Assembly (NCBI RefSeq): GCF_020171745.1
Contig: NZ_JAIVAH010000013.1
Location: forward strand, 62,001 to 126,000
DNA from: Prescottella equi
GTDB lineage: Bacteria; Actinomycetota; Actinomycetes; Mycobacteriales; Mycobacteriaceae
DNA: 64,000 nt
Direction: 5' to 3'
The notes below the pieces were generated by a model. The model was given only the letters and a program-made list of their open reading frames with translations. It was not told the DNA's origin and searched no databases. Within the stretch, counting starts at the first letter, position 1, and the number at the start of each line of letters is the position of its first letter. Both the position numbers and the translations under genes were made by a program. This document shows, piece by piece, positions 14,955 through 24,640 of the stretch.

Positions 14955-16564
14955 GCGTCCGACGCGGCGACGTCGGTGGCCCAGCGGTAGTCGGCCTTAC
15001 CGGCCGGCGTGCGCTTGACCTCGTCGACGACCACGAACGCGCGCGGCACCTTGTAGCCCGCGAGTGTCTGGCGGCAGTGGTCCTGGACGGTGTCGAGGGT
15101 CAGCTCGTCGGAGCCGGGGTACACCGCGACGACGGCCGCGACCCGCTGACCCATCCGCTCGTCCGGCACCGGCACGACGAGCGCGTCGGAGATCGACGGG
15201 TGTGCGTGCAGGGCCGCCTCGACCTCCTCGGCAAAGACCTTCTCGCCACCGGTGTTGATGCACTGCGACCCGCGTCCGAGGAAGACGATGGTGCCGTCCG
15301 CCTCGATCGTGCCCATGTCGCCGAGCACCGAGATGCGGGTGCCGTCGTCGCGGGTGGGGAAGGTGCGGGCAGTCTTCTCCTCGTCCTTGTAGTACCCGAG
15401 CGGGACGTTGCCGATGCGCGCGATGTAGCCGATCTCGTCGGAGCCCGCGGGAATCTGCTCGAGACGCTCGTCGACCAGGATCAAGTTGGGCGACGGAGGC
15501 ATGCGCAGGTTGCCGTTGTCGTCGATCGTGAACGCGCCGTCGTTGCCGGACTCCGACGCACCGAAGTTGTCGCGCAGCAACAGTTCCGGCTTGACGGCCA
15601 GCATCCGCTCGCGCACGCTCAGCGACCAGATCGCGCCGCCGGAGGTGATCGAGAACAGCGAGCTGAGATCGACCTCGCCCTTGCGGCGTTCCATCTCGTC
15701 GACCAGGGGCAGTCCCATGCCGTCGCCGACGATGAGGATCACCTGCAGCTTGTCCTTCTCGATGCCCTCGACCACCTTGACGGGATCGAAGTCGCGCATC
15801 ACCACCAGGCGGGCGCCGAGCGTGAAGAAGGTGAACAGTGAGTACGACGCGGCCCCGTGCATGAGCGGCGCCGCGATCAGGAACGTCATGTCGGGGAATT
15901 CCTTGGCGGCGGCCGCGATCTCCGCGAGATCCTTGCGGGCTTCCGCGCCGTAGGGGTTGCCGCCCGACAGCGGCTTGTGGAAGAAGTCGTCGTGGCGCCA
16001 CATGACGCCCTTCGGGTAGCCGGTGGTGCCGCCCGTGTACAGCACGTACAGGTCGTCACCCGACCGAGCGGGGAAATCGGTGGCGTCCGAGTGGGTCAGG
16101 GAATCGGCGAACGGCAGTACTGTCACGGAACGTGACTCGGCTGCGGCGAGCAGCTCCTGCTCCGGTTCGCCGACGACGATCACGGTCCGGACCAGCGGGC
16201 AGTTGTCGAGGAGACCTGCCAGGGTGCGCTGGTGCTCGGGGAGTTCGACGACCACGGCCACCGAGTCCGAGTTGGTGAAGATGTACTCGAGCTCGGAGGG
16301 GGTGTACCGGTAGTTCACGTTGATCGGGACCGCACGGATCTTGAGGAGTCCCAGGAGTGACGTCACGTGCTCGACGCTGTTCTTCAGGAAGAGCGCCACG
16401 TGTTCGCCCGGCGCGACCCCGGCCTCGGACAGGAAGTGCGCAACCTTGTTCGCTTCCGCGTTCAGGCTCGCGTACGACAGGTGCTGCCCCTCGTACGTCA
16501 GCGCGATGCGGTCGGGCACGGCTGCCGCGACGGTCTCGAAGATATCGGCCAGGTTGAACTGCAT
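14942..16564 (-). CDS. FadD-family acyl-CoA synthetase (FadD19/FadD17-like)
   Basis: 540 aa. ANL adenylate-forming enzyme: P-loop YTGGTTGYPKGVMW, motif FGASESGNDG, hinge region GDMGTIEADG...FLGRGSQCINTGGEKV, and the C-terminal catalytic Lys in TPAGKADYRW. The start at 16564 (second of two ATGs) is chosen because GGAAGGA occupies 16577-16571; the ATG at 16570 would directly abut it. The N-terminus (NLADIFETVAAAVPDRIAL) and INVNYRYTPSELEYIFTNSD resemble actinobacterial steroid side-chain and fatty acid CoA ligases. A perfect KstR-like operator 31 bases upstream supports a steroid-catabolic role; the exact substrate is not readable. Confidence 0.82.
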   Translation of the reverse strand: MQFNLADIFETVAAAVPDRIALTYEGQHLSYASLNAEANKVAHFLSEAGVAPGEHVALFLKNSVEHVTSLLGLLKIRAVPINVNYRYTPSELEYIFTNSDSVAVVVELPEHQRTLAGLLDNCPLVRTVIVVGEPEQELLAAAESRSVTVLPFADSLTHSDATDFPARSGDDLYVLYTGGTTGYPKGVMWRHDDFFHKPLSGGNPYGAEARKDLAEIAAAAKEFPDMTFLIAAPLMHGAASYSLFTFFTLGARLVVMRDFDPVKVVEGIEKDKLQVILIVGDGMGLPLVDEMERRKGEVDLSSLFSITSGGAIWSLSVRERMLAVKPELLLRDNFGASESGNDGAFTIDDNGNLRMPPSPNLILVDERLEQIPAGSDEIGYIARIGNVPLGYYKDEEKTARTFPTRDDGTRISVLGDMGTIEADGTIVFLGRGSQCINTGGEKVFAEEVEAALHAHPSISDALVVPVPDERMGQRVAAVVAVYPGSDELTLDTVQDHCRQTLAGYKVPRAFVVVDEVKRTPAGKADYRWATDVAASDAVTS

Positions 16565-16594
16565 CGACATTCCTTCCAGAGCAACGACTCATCC

Positions 16595-16612
16595 GGTGGA
16601 ACGCGTTCCACC
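16595..16612. promoter_or_regulatory. KstR-like operator (18-bp perfect palindrome)
   Basis: GGTGGAACGCGTTCCACC is perfectly symmetric and fits the mycobacterial/rhodococcal KstR consensus TnnAACnnGTTnnA (TGGAACGCGTTCCA at 16597-16610). It lies 31 bases upstream of the FadD start codon. KstR represses cholesterol catabolism genes and is released by steroid CoA thioesters. Another TetR regulator with similar half-sites cannot be excluded. Confidence 0.6.
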
Positions 16613-16869
16613 TCTGATCCGCACACTAGCCAGTCGGATGCCGGTTTCGGGACGAAATCGGACATCGGGTGACCTCGATGCAGGGGAGTGCTCCCGGTCG
16701 ACTTGCGGCGAGGATCGGCGAAACCCGTCGCTGGGTTCGACTGCCGCCGAGGAGTAAAGCAGTTTTTGGACGAATGTCCGTTATGTTCTTTCTCGGGTGG
16801 CTACTCGATCGTGGCTGCTGCGCGCTCTCCGGAAGAGCACGGACTGCACCGGGAAGGGAACATCCACGT
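16613..16869. other. Intergenic region upstream of the propeller gene
   Basis: About 260 bases between the KstR-like site and ATG 16870, part of a 305-base divergent gap. It includes a locally T-rich stretch (16760-16795, GCAGTTTTTGGACGAATGTC) that may hold the promoter of the propeller gene. No convincing paired -35/-10 or operator was found. Confidence 0.4.
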
Positions 16870-18192
16870 ATGTCCATCATTGATCGGCCACGCCCGCGTG
16901 TGCGAAGGTCTCGTGCCGCCGCGGCCTTCGGCGTCGGTGGGTTCACCCTCGCCGCGGTCTTGTCCACCGCTGTTGCCGCGCCGTCGGCCGCGGACACCGT
17001 CACCCACACCATCACGGTCGGCGTGAATCCGGAAGGGGTGGCGATCAGCGGTGACCGCGCCTACGTCACCAACTTCGGCAGCGGCACGGTGTCGGTGATC
17101 GACACCGCCGCGACCCCGCCCGCCGTCATCGGTACCCCGATCCCGGCCGGCGGGAGTCCGTCCGGGTTGGCGATCACCCCGGACAGCGCCCGCGCCTTCG
17201 TCACCAACTGGAACAGCAGCACGGTGTCGGTGATCGACATCGCCACCGAAGCCGTCGCGACCGTCGGGGTCGGGAAGAATCCGGGCGCGGTGGCGATCAG
17301 TGGTGACCGCGCCTACGTCACCGACAACGGCAGCGACACGGTGTCGGTGATCGACACTGCCGCGATCCCGCCCGCTGTCACCGCGACCATCCGGGCACTC
17401 TCGGAACCGTCCGGGGTGGCGGTCAGTGGTGACCGCGCCTACGTCGCCAACAACGGCAGCGACACGGTGTCGGTGATCGACACTGCCGCGACCCCGCCCG
17501 CTGTCATCGACACCATCACCGTCGGCGCGAATCCGTACGGTGTGGCGATCAGTCCGGACGGCGCCCGCGCCTACGTCACCAACTGGAACAGCAATACGGT
17601 GTCGGTGATCGACACCGCCACCAATGCTGTCACCGCGACCGTCCCGGCCGGTGCGACTCCGTCCGCGGTGGCGGTCAGCGGTGACCGCGCCTACGTCACC
17701 AACCAGGGCAGCGGCACGGTGTCGGTGATCGACACCGCCGCGACCCCGCCCGTCGTCACCGCGACCATCGCCGTCGGCGCGACCCCGGCCGGGGTGGCGA
17801 TCAGCCCGGACGGCGCCCGCGCCTACGTCACCAACTTGGCCGGCAACACCGTGTCCGTGATCGCGATCGAGCTGGCACCCACCCTCACCGGAACCCCCGC
17901 CGCCGGAACCGTCGACCAGCCCTACAGCCACGCCTTCACCGTCACCGGCCAACCCGCCCCCACCGTGACCGCCACCGGCACCCTGCCCGACGGACTTGTT
18001 CTGTCGCAGGACGGCGTGCTGTCCGGAACCCCCACCGCCGCCGGTCGGTTCGAGTTCGTCCTCACCGCCTCCAACGGCATCGGCGCCGACGCCGTCCTGC
18101 CCGTGGTTCTCGACATCACCGACACCGCCCCGCCCGCGACCGGATCGTTCGGTTCGTTCGGCAGTGTCGGTTCTCTGAACTGGACATCCTGA
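16870..18192 (+). CDS. Secreted seven-bladed YVTN beta-propeller with C-terminal Ig-like domain
   Basis: 440 aa from ATG 16870 with AAGGGA ahead of it. A signal peptide (FGVGGFTLAAVLSTAVA, cleavage near PSAADTV) is followed by seven near-identical blades of about 42 residues, each with [YF]VT[ND]xxSxTVSVID, enough for a closed propeller. Alternate blades carry SGDRAY or SPDGARAY variants. Then comes an Ig/cadherin-like putative domain (LTGTPAAGTVDQPYSHAFTV ... GVLSGTPTAAGRFEF) and a Gly/Ser/Phe tail. Probably an exported binding or surface protein; no catalytic motif is seen. Followed by a strong hairpin. Confidence 0.8.
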   Translation: MSIIDRPRPRVRRSRAAAAFGVGGFTLAAVLSTAVAAPSAADTVTHTITVGVNPEGVAISGDRAYVTNFGSGTVSVIDTAATPPAVIGTPIPAGGSPSGLAITPDSARAFVTNWNSSTVSVIDIATEAVATVGVGKNPGAVAISGDRAYVTDNGSDTVSVIDTAAIPPAVTATIRALSEPSGVAVSGDRAYVANNGSDTVSVIDTAATPPAVIDTITVGANPYGVAISPDGARAYVTNWNSNTVSVIDTATNAVTATVPAGATPSAVAVSGDRAYVTNQGSGTVSVIDTAATPPVVTATIAVGATPAGVAISPDGARAYVTNLAGNTVSVIAIELAPTLTGTPAAGTVDQPYSHAFTVTGQPAPTVTATGTLPDGLVLSQDGVLSGTPTAAGRFEFVLTASNGIGADAVLPVVLDITDTAPPATGSFGSFGSVGSLNWTS

Positions 18193-18218
18193 CCCGCCGA
18201 CACCATCACCACTCACGT

Positions 18219-18257
18219 CCTGTGGCCGCGCACCCGATCTGGGTGGGCGGCCACAGG
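18219..18257 (+). terminator. Strong hairpin after the propeller gene
   Basis: Arms CCTGTGGCCGC (18219-18229) and GCGGCCACAGG (18247-18257) pair perfectly; CACCC/GGGTG continues the stem inside after one G/G mismatch, closing on GATCT. It starts 27 bases after the stop codon. There is no U-tract, as is common in actinobacterial terminators. Confidence 0.75.
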
Positions 18258-18389
18258 CCTTCCCGCCGATCCGAACCGCGCCGTCGCCCAGTTGTGACCA
18301 CTTCGGCCGCGTAATCGCAACGTTCACGTGATTGTGTCCTGTGTCACACCCCGAGTGAGGTGTTCGTCCCGGCAGAGAAGGAGTCTTCG

Positions 18390-19913
18390 ATGAGCGTGTA
18401 CGCCCGCCCCGGTTCGCCCGATGCCCTGATGTCCTTCGAATCGCGCTACGACAACTGGATCGGCGGCGAGTGGGTGGCGCCGGTCAAGGGGCAGTACTTC
18501 GAGAACCCGACGCCGATCACCGGCAAGCCGTTCTGCGAGGTCGCGCGGTCGACGGCCGAGGACATCGAACTCGCGCTCGACGCCGCGCACGCCGCCGCAC
18601 CCGCGTGGGGGAAGACGCCGGTGGCGGAGCGAGCGCTCGTCCTGAACAGGATCGCCGACCGGATCGAGGCGAACCTCGAGAAGATCGCGCTCGCCGAGTG
18701 CTGGGACAACGGCAAGCCGATCCGAGAGACGCTCAACGCCGACATCCCGCTCGCGGTCGACCACTTCCGCTACTTCGCGGGGGCGATCCGGGCGCAGGAG
18801 GGTGCGCTGTCGGAGATCAACGCCGACACCGTCGCCTACCACTTCCACGAGCCGCTCGGTGTGGTCGGACAGATCATTCCGTGGAACTTCCCGATCCTGA
18901 TGGCGACGTGGAAACTCGCGCCCGCGCTCGCCGCCGGCAACGCCGTCGTCCTCAAGCCGGCGGAGCAGACACCGGCGTCGGTGATGTACCTGTTCTCGAT
19001 CATCGGCGACCTGCTGCCGCCGGGTGTGGTCAACATCGTCAACGGGTTCGGCACCGAGGCGGGCAAGCCGCTCGCGTCGAGCCCGCGGATCAAGAAGATC
19101 GCGTTCACCGGCGAGACGACGACCGGCCGGCTGATCATGCAGTACGCGTCGCAGAACCTCATTCCCGTCACGCTCGAGCTCGGCGGCAAGAGCCCCAACG
19201 TGTTCTTCTCGGACGTCCTCGCCGCGAACGACGGCTTCCAGGACAAGGCACTCGAGGGTTTCACGATGTTCGCGCTCAACCAGGGCGAGGTGTGCACGTG
19301 CCCGTCGCGCGCGTTGATCCAGCGCGACATCTTCGACGACTTCCTCGCGCTTGCGGCGGTGCGCACCAAGGCGGTTCGGCAGGGCGATCCGCTCGACACC
19401 GAGACGATGATCGGTGCGCAGGCGTCGAACGACCAGCTCGAGAAGATCCTGTCGTACATCGAGATCGGGAAGAACGAGGGCGCACGGGTCATCACGGGCG
19501 GCGAGCGAGCCGAACTCGGTGGTGACCTGTCCGAGGGGTTCTTCGTTCAACCGACGATCTTCACCGGCACCAACGACATGCGGATCTTCCAGGAGGAGAT
19601 CTTCGGTCCGGTCGTGTCCGTGACGTCGTTCGCGGACTACGACGAGGCCATCGCGATCGCGAACGACACGCTCTACGGTCTCGGTGCCGGGGTGTGGTCG
19701 CGGGACGGCAGCGTCGCGTACCGGGCCGGACGCGACATCCAGGCCGGCCGGGTGTGGACCAACACGTACCACCAGTACCCCGCGCACGCGGCGTTCGGCG
19801 GCTACAAGCAGTCCGGCATCGGCCGCGAGAACCACCACATGATGCTCGACCACTACCAGCAGACGAAGAACCTGTTGGTCAGCTACGCCCCCGAGGCCCA
19901 GGGCTTCTTCTGA
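18390..19913 (+). CDS. NAD-dependent acetaldehyde/aldehyde dehydrogenase (ExaC/AldA type)
   Basis: 507 aa; AAGGAG lies eight bases before ATG 18390. All ALDH landmarks are present: IPWNFP, the general base Glu in [10 protein letters not shown], and the catalytic Cys in the normal register of [12 protein letters not shown], then EEIFGPVVS and a C-terminal [12 protein letters not shown]. The length and N-terminus ([23 protein letters not shown]) match the actinobacterial acetaldehyde dehydrogenases found beside AdhP. It oxidises aldehyde to the carboxylic acid with NAD. Heads an operon with the alcohol dehydrogenase and DUF779 genes, so ethanol to acetate is the likely route. Confidence 0.9.
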   Translation: MSVYARPGSPDALMSFESRYDNWIGGEWVAPVKGQYFENPTPITGKPFCEVARSTAEDIELALDAAHAAAPAWGKTPVAERALVLNRIADRIEANLEKIALAECWDNGKPIRETLNADIPLAVDHFRYFAGAIRAQEGALSEINADTVAYHFHEPLGVVGQIIPWNFPILMATWKLAPALAAGNAVVLKPAEQTPASVMYLFSIIGDLLPPGVVNIVNGFGTEAGKPLASSPRIKKIAFTGETTTGRLIMQYASQNLIPVTLELGGKSPNVFFSDVLAANDGFQDKALEGFTMFALNQGEVCTCPSRALIQRDIFDDFLALAAVRTKAVRQGDPLDTETMIGAQASNDQLEKILSYIEIGKNEGARVITGGERAELGGDLSEGFFVQPTIFTGTNDMRIFQEEIFGPVVSVTSFADYDEAIAIANDTLYGLGAGVWSRDGSVAYRAGRDIQAGRVWTNTYHQYPAHAAFGGYKQSGIGRENHHMMLDHYQQTKNLLVSYAPEAQGFF

Positions 19914-19950
19914 GCGCCGCACCCCACATCCCCGAGTCCGGAGGTTTCGT

Positions 19951-20976
19951 ATGACCGAGACGATGAAGGCCGCGGTAGTTCGTGAGCTGGGCAAGCCCCT
20001 GTCGATCGAGGACGTCCCCATCCCGAAGCCAGGGCGCGATCAGGCGCTCGTGAAGGTTCGCTCCAGCGGCGTGTGCCACACGGATCTGCATGCCGCCAAG
20101 GGGGATTGGCCCGTCAAGCCGACGCCGCCGTTCATTCCCGGGCACGAGGGCTACGGCGAGGTCGTCGAGGTCGGGGAAGGCGTGACCGAACTCGCGGTGG
20201 GGGACCTGGTGGGCAACGCGTGGCTGTGGTCGGCGTGTCTCGAGTGCCGGTACTGCCGCACCGGGTGGGAGACGCTGTGCGGGAAGCAGGTCAACGGCGG
20301 CTATTCCGTCGACGGTTCGTTCGCGGAGTACATGCTCGTCGATTCCCGGTTCGCGGCCCGCGTGCCGGCGGGCGCCGATCCGATCGAGGTGGCGCCGGTC
20401 CTGTGCGCCGGCATCACCGTCTACAAGGGGCTCAAGGTGAGCGACGTCATCCCGGGTCAGTGGGTGACGATCTCCGGGATCGGCGGACTCGGTCACGTCG
20501 CGGTGCAGTACGCGACCGCGATGGGCCTGCGCGTCGCCGCGGTCGACGTCGCCGATTCCAAGCTCGCGCTCGCGGCCCGCTACGGAGCCGAACTTCTCGT
20601 CAACGCGTCCGAGGAGGACCCTGTCGCGAAGATCCAGCAGGCCACCGGCGGCACCGACGCGGTGTTGGTGACCGCGGTCAACCCGGCCGCGTTCGGGCAG
20701 GCGATCGGCATGGCCCGACGCGGCGGCACCATCACCTTCATGGGGCTGCCGCCCGGCGAGTTCCCGACCCCGATCTTCGAGACCGTCCTGAACGGGCTGA
20801 CGCTGCGCGGATCGATCGTCGGCACCCGGCAGGACATGGTCGAGGCGCTCGACTTCTATGCGCGTGGCTCGATCCACCCCACCGTCCACACGCGTCGACT
20901 CGAGGACATCAACGACGTCCTCGACGAACTCGACCGCGGCATGATCGACGGTCGCGTCGTCCTGGACTTCGCATGA
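19951..20976 (+). CDS. adhP: Zinc-dependent alcohol dehydrogenase (AdhP type)
   Basis: 341 aa with GGAGG before ATG 19951. Medium-chain dehydrogenase: catalytic zinc ligands C42, H65 and C152 (GVCHTDLH, PGHEGYG, PVLCAG), structural zinc ligands C96, C99, C102, C110 (CLECRYCRTGWETLC), and the NAD motif GIGGLGHVAVQYA. Size and motifs match the AdhP propanol/ethanol dehydrogenase. It follows the aldehyde dehydrogenase gene and overlaps the DUF779 gene by ATGA, making an ethanol/acetaldehyde cassette. In mycofactocin bacteria a separate mycofactocin-dependent alcohol dehydrogenase often does the main ethanol oxidation, so this one may be auxiliary. Confidence 0.9.
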   Translation: MTETMKAAVVRELGKPLSIEDVPIPKPGRDQALVKVRSSGVCHTDLHAAKGDWPVKPTPPFIPGHEGYGEVVEVGEGVTELAVGDLVGNAWLWSACLECRYCRTGWETLCGKQVNGGYSVDGSFAEYMLVDSRFAARVPAGADPIEVAPVLCAGITVYKGLKVSDVIPGQWVTISGIGGLGHVAVQYATAMGLRVAAVDVADSKLALAARYGAELLVNASEEDPVAKIQQATGGTDAVLVTAVNPAAFGQAIGMARRGGTITFMGLPPGEFPTPIFETVLNGLTLRGSIVGTRQDMVEALDFYARGSIHPTVHTRRLEDINDVLDELDRGMIDGRVVLDFA

Positions 20977-21503
20977 GCGCGGCCCCGCCCCGGGCGGTCG
21001 TCACGGGCGCGGCGGCGTCGTTGCTGCGACACCTCGCCGACGTCCACGGCCCGCTCATGCTGCACCAGTCCGGTGGCTGTTGCGACGGTTCGGCCCCGAT
21101 GTGTTTCCCGTTGGGGGAGTTCACCGTCGGTGATCGTGACGTCCTGCTCGGAGTGTTCGACCTGAGTCTGGGCGTCGGCGAGGTCGGTATCGCCCGACCG
21201 GAGGACGACGACGCCGTGCCGTTGTGGATCTCGGGTCCGCAGTTCGACGCGTGGAAGCACACGCAACTGGTGCTCGACGTCGTGCCCGGCCGCGGTGCGG
21301 GGTTCAGTCTCGAGGCGCCCGAGGGGGTGCGCCTGCTCAGCCGGGGCCGGGTGTTCGACGCCGCCGAACTCGCCGCGCTGGACGGCGAGGTGCCGGTGCT
21401 CGGCGCCGATTGGGAACGCGGCGTGCGGCCGGGCCCGGCGTCGGGTCCGCTCGTGGTGGCCGAGGCCGCCGACGCGTGCCCGGTGCCCGGCCACCGTGGG
21501 TGA
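20973..21503 (+). CDS. DUF779 protein associated with aldehyde dehydrogenase
   Basis: 176 aa, overlapping adhP by four bases (ATGA). The N-terminal ~115 residues carry the DUF779 hallmark HGPLMLHQSGGCCDGSAPMC, rich in Cys and His and possibly metal-binding, then PLWISGPQFDAWKHTQLVLDVVPGRGAGFSLE. This family is regularly found next to acetaldehyde dehydrogenases but has no established biochemical role. The last ~60 residues (LLSRGRVFDAAELAALDGEV onward) are an extension beyond the core and less typical. Confidence 0.85.
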   Translation: MSAAPPRAVVTGAAASLLRHLADVHGPLMLHQSGGCCDGSAPMCFPLGEFTVGDRDVLLGVFDLSLGVGEVGIARPEDDDAVPLWISGPQFDAWKHTQLVLDVVPGRGAGFSLEAPEGVRLLSRGRVFDAAELAALDGEVPVLGADWERGVRPGPASGPLVVAEAADACPVPGHRG

Positions 21504-21567
21504 CCCGGCGCGGATCCTCGGGCGGTAGGTTCCCTGTCGGAACTACCGCACACACGAGGAGAACACG

Positions 21568-22128
21568 ATGGCCTTCGCGGGCAACGTCGACGAACTGGCA
21601 CTGCTGCAGACGATCCGGCTGAAGGGGCAGGTGACGGCCGACGTCCTCGCCGCGCAGCTCGGCGTCGCCGCCGCATCCGCGGAGGCGGCACGGGACGCAC
21701 TCCTCGCTCAGGGCAAGGCGGAGGAGACCGGTGACGGCGCGTTCGCGCTCACCGACGCCGGTGTGGCCGAGCTCGGCGACCAGCTCGACGCCGAGCGGGT
21801 GTCGATCGACGAGGACTCGATCGCCGAGATCCACGAGCGCTTCCTCGAGCTCGACGGCCCGCTGCGCGAACTTGTCGCGGGGGAGACCGACGTCGAGCAG
21901 CTCGCCGCGCTGGACAGGAAGGCGCAGGACGTGCTCGACGACGTCTCCGCGTTCGTGCCGCGGCTGTCGCGCTACCAGGATCTGTTCGCGGAGGCGCTGA
22001 AGAAGGCGCAGGCCGGCGAGCCGGCGTGGATCGCGGCCCCGGACATCGCGTCGTACGCCACGGTGTGGGGCGAGATCGCGCGCGAACTGCGCGGTGCCTG
22101 CGGCCTGGACGAGGACTCTGCTGCCTGA
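21568..22128 (+). CDS. Hypothetical protein with N-terminal winged-helix-like segment
   Basis: 186 aa with a clear AGGAGA before ATG 21568. Not recognised as a named family. Residues ~8-75 (ELALLQTIRLKGQVTADVLAAQL...GDGAFALTDAGVAEL) have the helix pattern and wing of a winged-helix domain. The rest is acidic and helical (DEDSIAEIHERFLELDGPLREL, LAALDRKAQDVLDDVSAFVPRLSRYQDLFAEAL), perhaps a dimerising or coiled-coil region. No membrane segment or signal peptide. It is followed by a terminator hairpin, so it ends its own unit or the ethanol cassette transcript. Confidence 0.65.
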   Translation: MAFAGNVDELALLQTIRLKGQVTADVLAAQLGVAAASAEAARDALLAQGKAEETGDGAFALTDAGVAELGDQLDAERVSIDEDSIAEIHERFLELDGPLRELVAGETDVEQLAALDRKAQDVLDDVSAFVPRLSRYQDLFAEALKKAQAGEPAWIAAPDIASYATVWGEIARELRGACGLDEDSAA

Positions 22129-22154
22129 CCGTCCGAACACCTGATCGGCGACCG

Positions 22155-22184
22155 AACCCACCCGGACCGTGTCCGGGTGGGTTT
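22155..22184 (+). terminator. Intrinsic terminator
   Basis: ACCCACCCGGAC (22156-22167), loop CGT, GTCCGGGTGGGT (22171-22182) is a perfect 12-bp stem, with one more A-T pair outside and a short T run. It lies 27 bases after the 22128 stop and just ahead of the DUF1275 gene. Confidence 0.85.
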
Positions 22185-22196
22185 ATCGTCTGAGGA

Positions 22197-22862
22197 GTGG
22201 TCGTCCACTACCCACGGGGCGTGCTCGTCGTCGCGGTATTCCTTTCCGGTCTGGCCGGATTCGTCGACGCGATGGGTTTCATCACGCTCGGGGGATTCTT
22301 CGTCTCGTTCATGAGCGGCAACTCCACCAAGCTGTCGGTGTCCGCCGCGGACGGCCTGGTGACGACCGCGCTGACCGGCGCCGGGATCGTCGCGCTGTTC
22401 GTGGTCGGGGTGATGATCGGATCGGTGACCGGGCGGCGCGCCGGCAGGAGTCACAGACCCGCGGTCCTGACCCTGGTGACGTCGTTGCTGCTGCTCGCCG
22501 CGATCGCGCACCTGCTGGGCTGGACCCCGGTCGCGATCTCGCTGATGGTCACCGCGATGGGCGCCGAGAACACCACGTTCGAGCGCGAGGGCGAGGTGAG
22601 TATCAGTCTCACGTACATGACCGGCACGCTGGTGAAGATGGGACAGCGCCTGGTCACCGCGCTGTCCGGGGGCGAGAAGTGGGGTTGGGTCAGACACTTC
22701 CTGCTGTGGGCGGCGATGATCGTCGGAGCATTCCTGGGTGCCACGGCGCATCGTTTCATCGGGCTGAATGCGCTGTGGTTGGCCGCACTGTGGGGATCCG
22801 TGCTGACAGTCGCGATCGCACAGATGCCGCCCGGCGTGTCGGGCCCCGAACAGTTGCCGTGA
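22197..22862 (+). CDS. DUF1275 (YoaK-like) integral membrane protein
   Basis: 221 aa if GTG 22197 is used; GAGGA abuts that codon, so GTG 22221 is an alternative. About six hydrophobic segments are visible ([77 protein letters not shown], and others). Motifs [21 protein letters not shown] and [16 protein letters not shown] are characteristic of DUF1275. The function of the family is unknown; a transporter-like role is guessed from topology only. It starts 12 bases after the terminator. Confidence 0.82.
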   Translation: MVVHYPRGVLVVAVFLSGLAGFVDAMGFITLGGFFVSFMSGNSTKLSVSAADGLVTTALTGAGIVALFVVGVMIGSVTGRRAGRSHRPAVLTLVTSLLLLAAIAHLLGWTPVAISLMVTAMGAENTTFEREGEVSISLTYMTGTLVKMGQRLVTALSGGEKWGWVRHFLLWAAMIVGAFLGATAHRFIGLNALWLAALWGSVLTVAIAQMPPGVSGPEQLP

Positions 22863-22972
22863 GCCCCGATCGTCGGCTATGTCCTACATCACACTCGAGC
22901 GAGTACGTTGAGGACGCCGGGACCGGCGGGCTTCCCCGTGGGTACCGGGTCGGCGCCTGGAGAGGAAACGCG

Positions 22973-24625
22973 ATGACCACACCTTCGCAGTCGGTGTCCC
23001 TGCCGAGCTACGCGTCGGGCACGTGGGACGCGCCCATGCTCGGCGACACGATCGGCGACGATTTCGACCGCACGGTCGCCGCGCACGGTGACCGCCTCGC
23101 ATTGGTCGACCGTGGGTCCGGGCGGCGGTGGACGTACCGCGAACTGGCGGTCGACGTGAACGCGCTCGCTGCCGGGTTGCTCGGAGCCCGGATCGAGAAG
23201 GGTGACCGCGTCGGGATCTGGGCGCCCAACTGCGCGGAGTGGACGCTGGTGCAGTACGCGACCGCGAAGGTCGGGGCGATCCTGGTGAACATCAACCCGG
23301 CCTACCGCATTCACGAACTGCAGTACGTACTGAACCAGGCGGGTATCGGCACGCTGATCGCCGCGCCGTCGTTCCGGGCGTCCGACTACGCGGCGATGAT
23401 CGACGAGGTCCGGCCCGAGTGTGCGGCGCTCGATCGGGTGGTGCTGCTGGGGTCGCCCGACTGGGAGCGACTACTCGCCGACGGACACGCCGCGCTCGCC
23501 GACGATCGCGACGTGCTCGTGCGGGCGCAGGCTGCGCTGTCCGCCGACGACCCGATCAACATCCAGTACACCTCCGGGACAACAGGATTCCCGAAGGGGG
23601 CGACGCTCAGCCACCACAACATCCTCAACAACGGATACTTCGTCGGAGAACTGTGCGGGTACACCGAGCGCGACAGGGTGTGCATCCCGGTGCCGTTCTA
23701 CCACTGCTTCGGCATGGTGATGGGCAACCTCGCGTGCACCAGCCACGGCGCCGCGATGGTCATTCCGGGGCCGGCGTTCGAGCCCGGCACGACGCTGGCG
23801 GCAGTGCAGGCCGAGCGGTGCACCTCGTTGTACGGCGTGCCGACGATGTTCATCGCCGAGCTGGCCGATCCGGACTTCGAGAGCTACGACCTGTCGAGCC
23901 TGCGCACCGGAATCATGGCCGGTTCACCGTGTCCGGTCGAGGTGATGAAACAGGTCATCGAGCGCATGGGCATGACCGAGGTGTCGATCTGCTACGGCAT
24001 GACGGAGACGTCGCCGGTGTCGCTGCAGACCCGCCGCGACGACAGCGTCGACCAGCGGGTGTCCACCGTGGGGCGCGTCGGCCCGCACCTCGAGGTGAAG
24101 ATCGTCGACCCGGCCACGGGGCTGACGGTGCCGCGCGGCGAGCCGGGCGAGCTGTGTACGCGGGGCTACTCGGTGATGCTGGGGTACTGGGAGAACCCGG
24201 AGAAATCCGCCGAGGCTATCGATGCCGCGCGGTGGATGCACACCGGCGACATCGGGGTGATGGACGCCGACGGCTACGTCGCGATCACCGGCCGGATCAA
24301 GGACGTGGTGATCCGCGGCGGCGAGAACATCTACCCGAGGGAGATCGAGGAGTTTCTCTACACCCACTCCGATATTCTCGATGCCCAGGTGATCGGTGTG
24401 CCCGATCCGAAGTACGGCGAGGAACTCATGGTGTGGATCCGGATGCGCGAGGGTGCGGGGCCGCTCGACGCGGACAAGGTGCGGGCGTTCTGTGCCGGTC
24501 GCCTGGCGCACTACAAGATTCCGCGGTACGTGCACATCGTCGACGAGTTCCCGATGACGGTCACCGGGAAGGTTCGCAAGGTCGAGATGCGCGAGAGGTC
24601 GCTCGAATTGATCGAGCACACCTGA
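22973..24625 (+). CDS. Acyl-CoA synthetase (FadD35-like AMP-dependent ligase)
   Basis: 550 aa, AGAGGAAA before ATG 22973. Full ANL enzyme: P-loop [17 protein letters not shown]5 motif [10 protein letters not shown], hinge [41 protein letters not shown], and the adenylating Lys in [13 protein letters not shown]. The overall form ([45 protein letters not shown]) is that of medium-chain fatty acyl-CoA ligases. In M. tuberculosis a similar gene (fadD35) borders the leucine operon, and here the leucine operon lies about 4 kb on. Only 15 bases separate it from the AcoR-like regulator gene, so they are probably cotranscribed. Confidence 0.83.
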   Translation: MTTPSQSVSLPSYASGTWDAPMLGDTIGDDFDRTVAAHGDRLALVDRGSGRRWTYRELAVDVNALAAGLLGARIEKGDRVGIWAPNCAEWTLVQYATAKVGAILVNINPAYRIHELQYVLNQAGIGTLIAAPSFRASDYAAMIDEVRPECAALDRVVLLGSPDWERLLADGHAALADDRDVLVRAQAALSADDPINIQYTSGTTGFPKGATLSHHNILNNGYFVGELCGYTERDRVCIPVPFYHCFGMVMGNLACTSHGAAMVIPGPAFEPGTTLAAVQAERCTSLYGVPTMFIAELADPDFESYDLSSLRTGIMAGSPCPVEVMKQVIERMGMTEVSICYGMTETSPVSLQTRRDDSVDQRVSTVGRVGPHLEVKIVDPATGLTVPRGEPGELCTRGYSVMLGYWENPEKSAEAIDAARWMHTGDIGVMDADGYVAITGRIKDVVIRGGENIYPREIEEFLYTHSDILDAQVIGVPDPKYGEELMVWIRMREGAGPLDADKVRAFCAGRLAHYKIPRYVHIVDEFPMTVTGKVRKVEMRERSLELIEHT

Positions 24626-24640
24626 TCGAAGGAGGCAGTA

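Noticed and set aside
18318-18389. GTGT/CACA-rich dyad ahead of the acetaldehyde dehydrogenase gene
   Set aside because: Symmetry is imperfect and no repeat copy was found elsewhere in the window; not distinct enough to call an operator.
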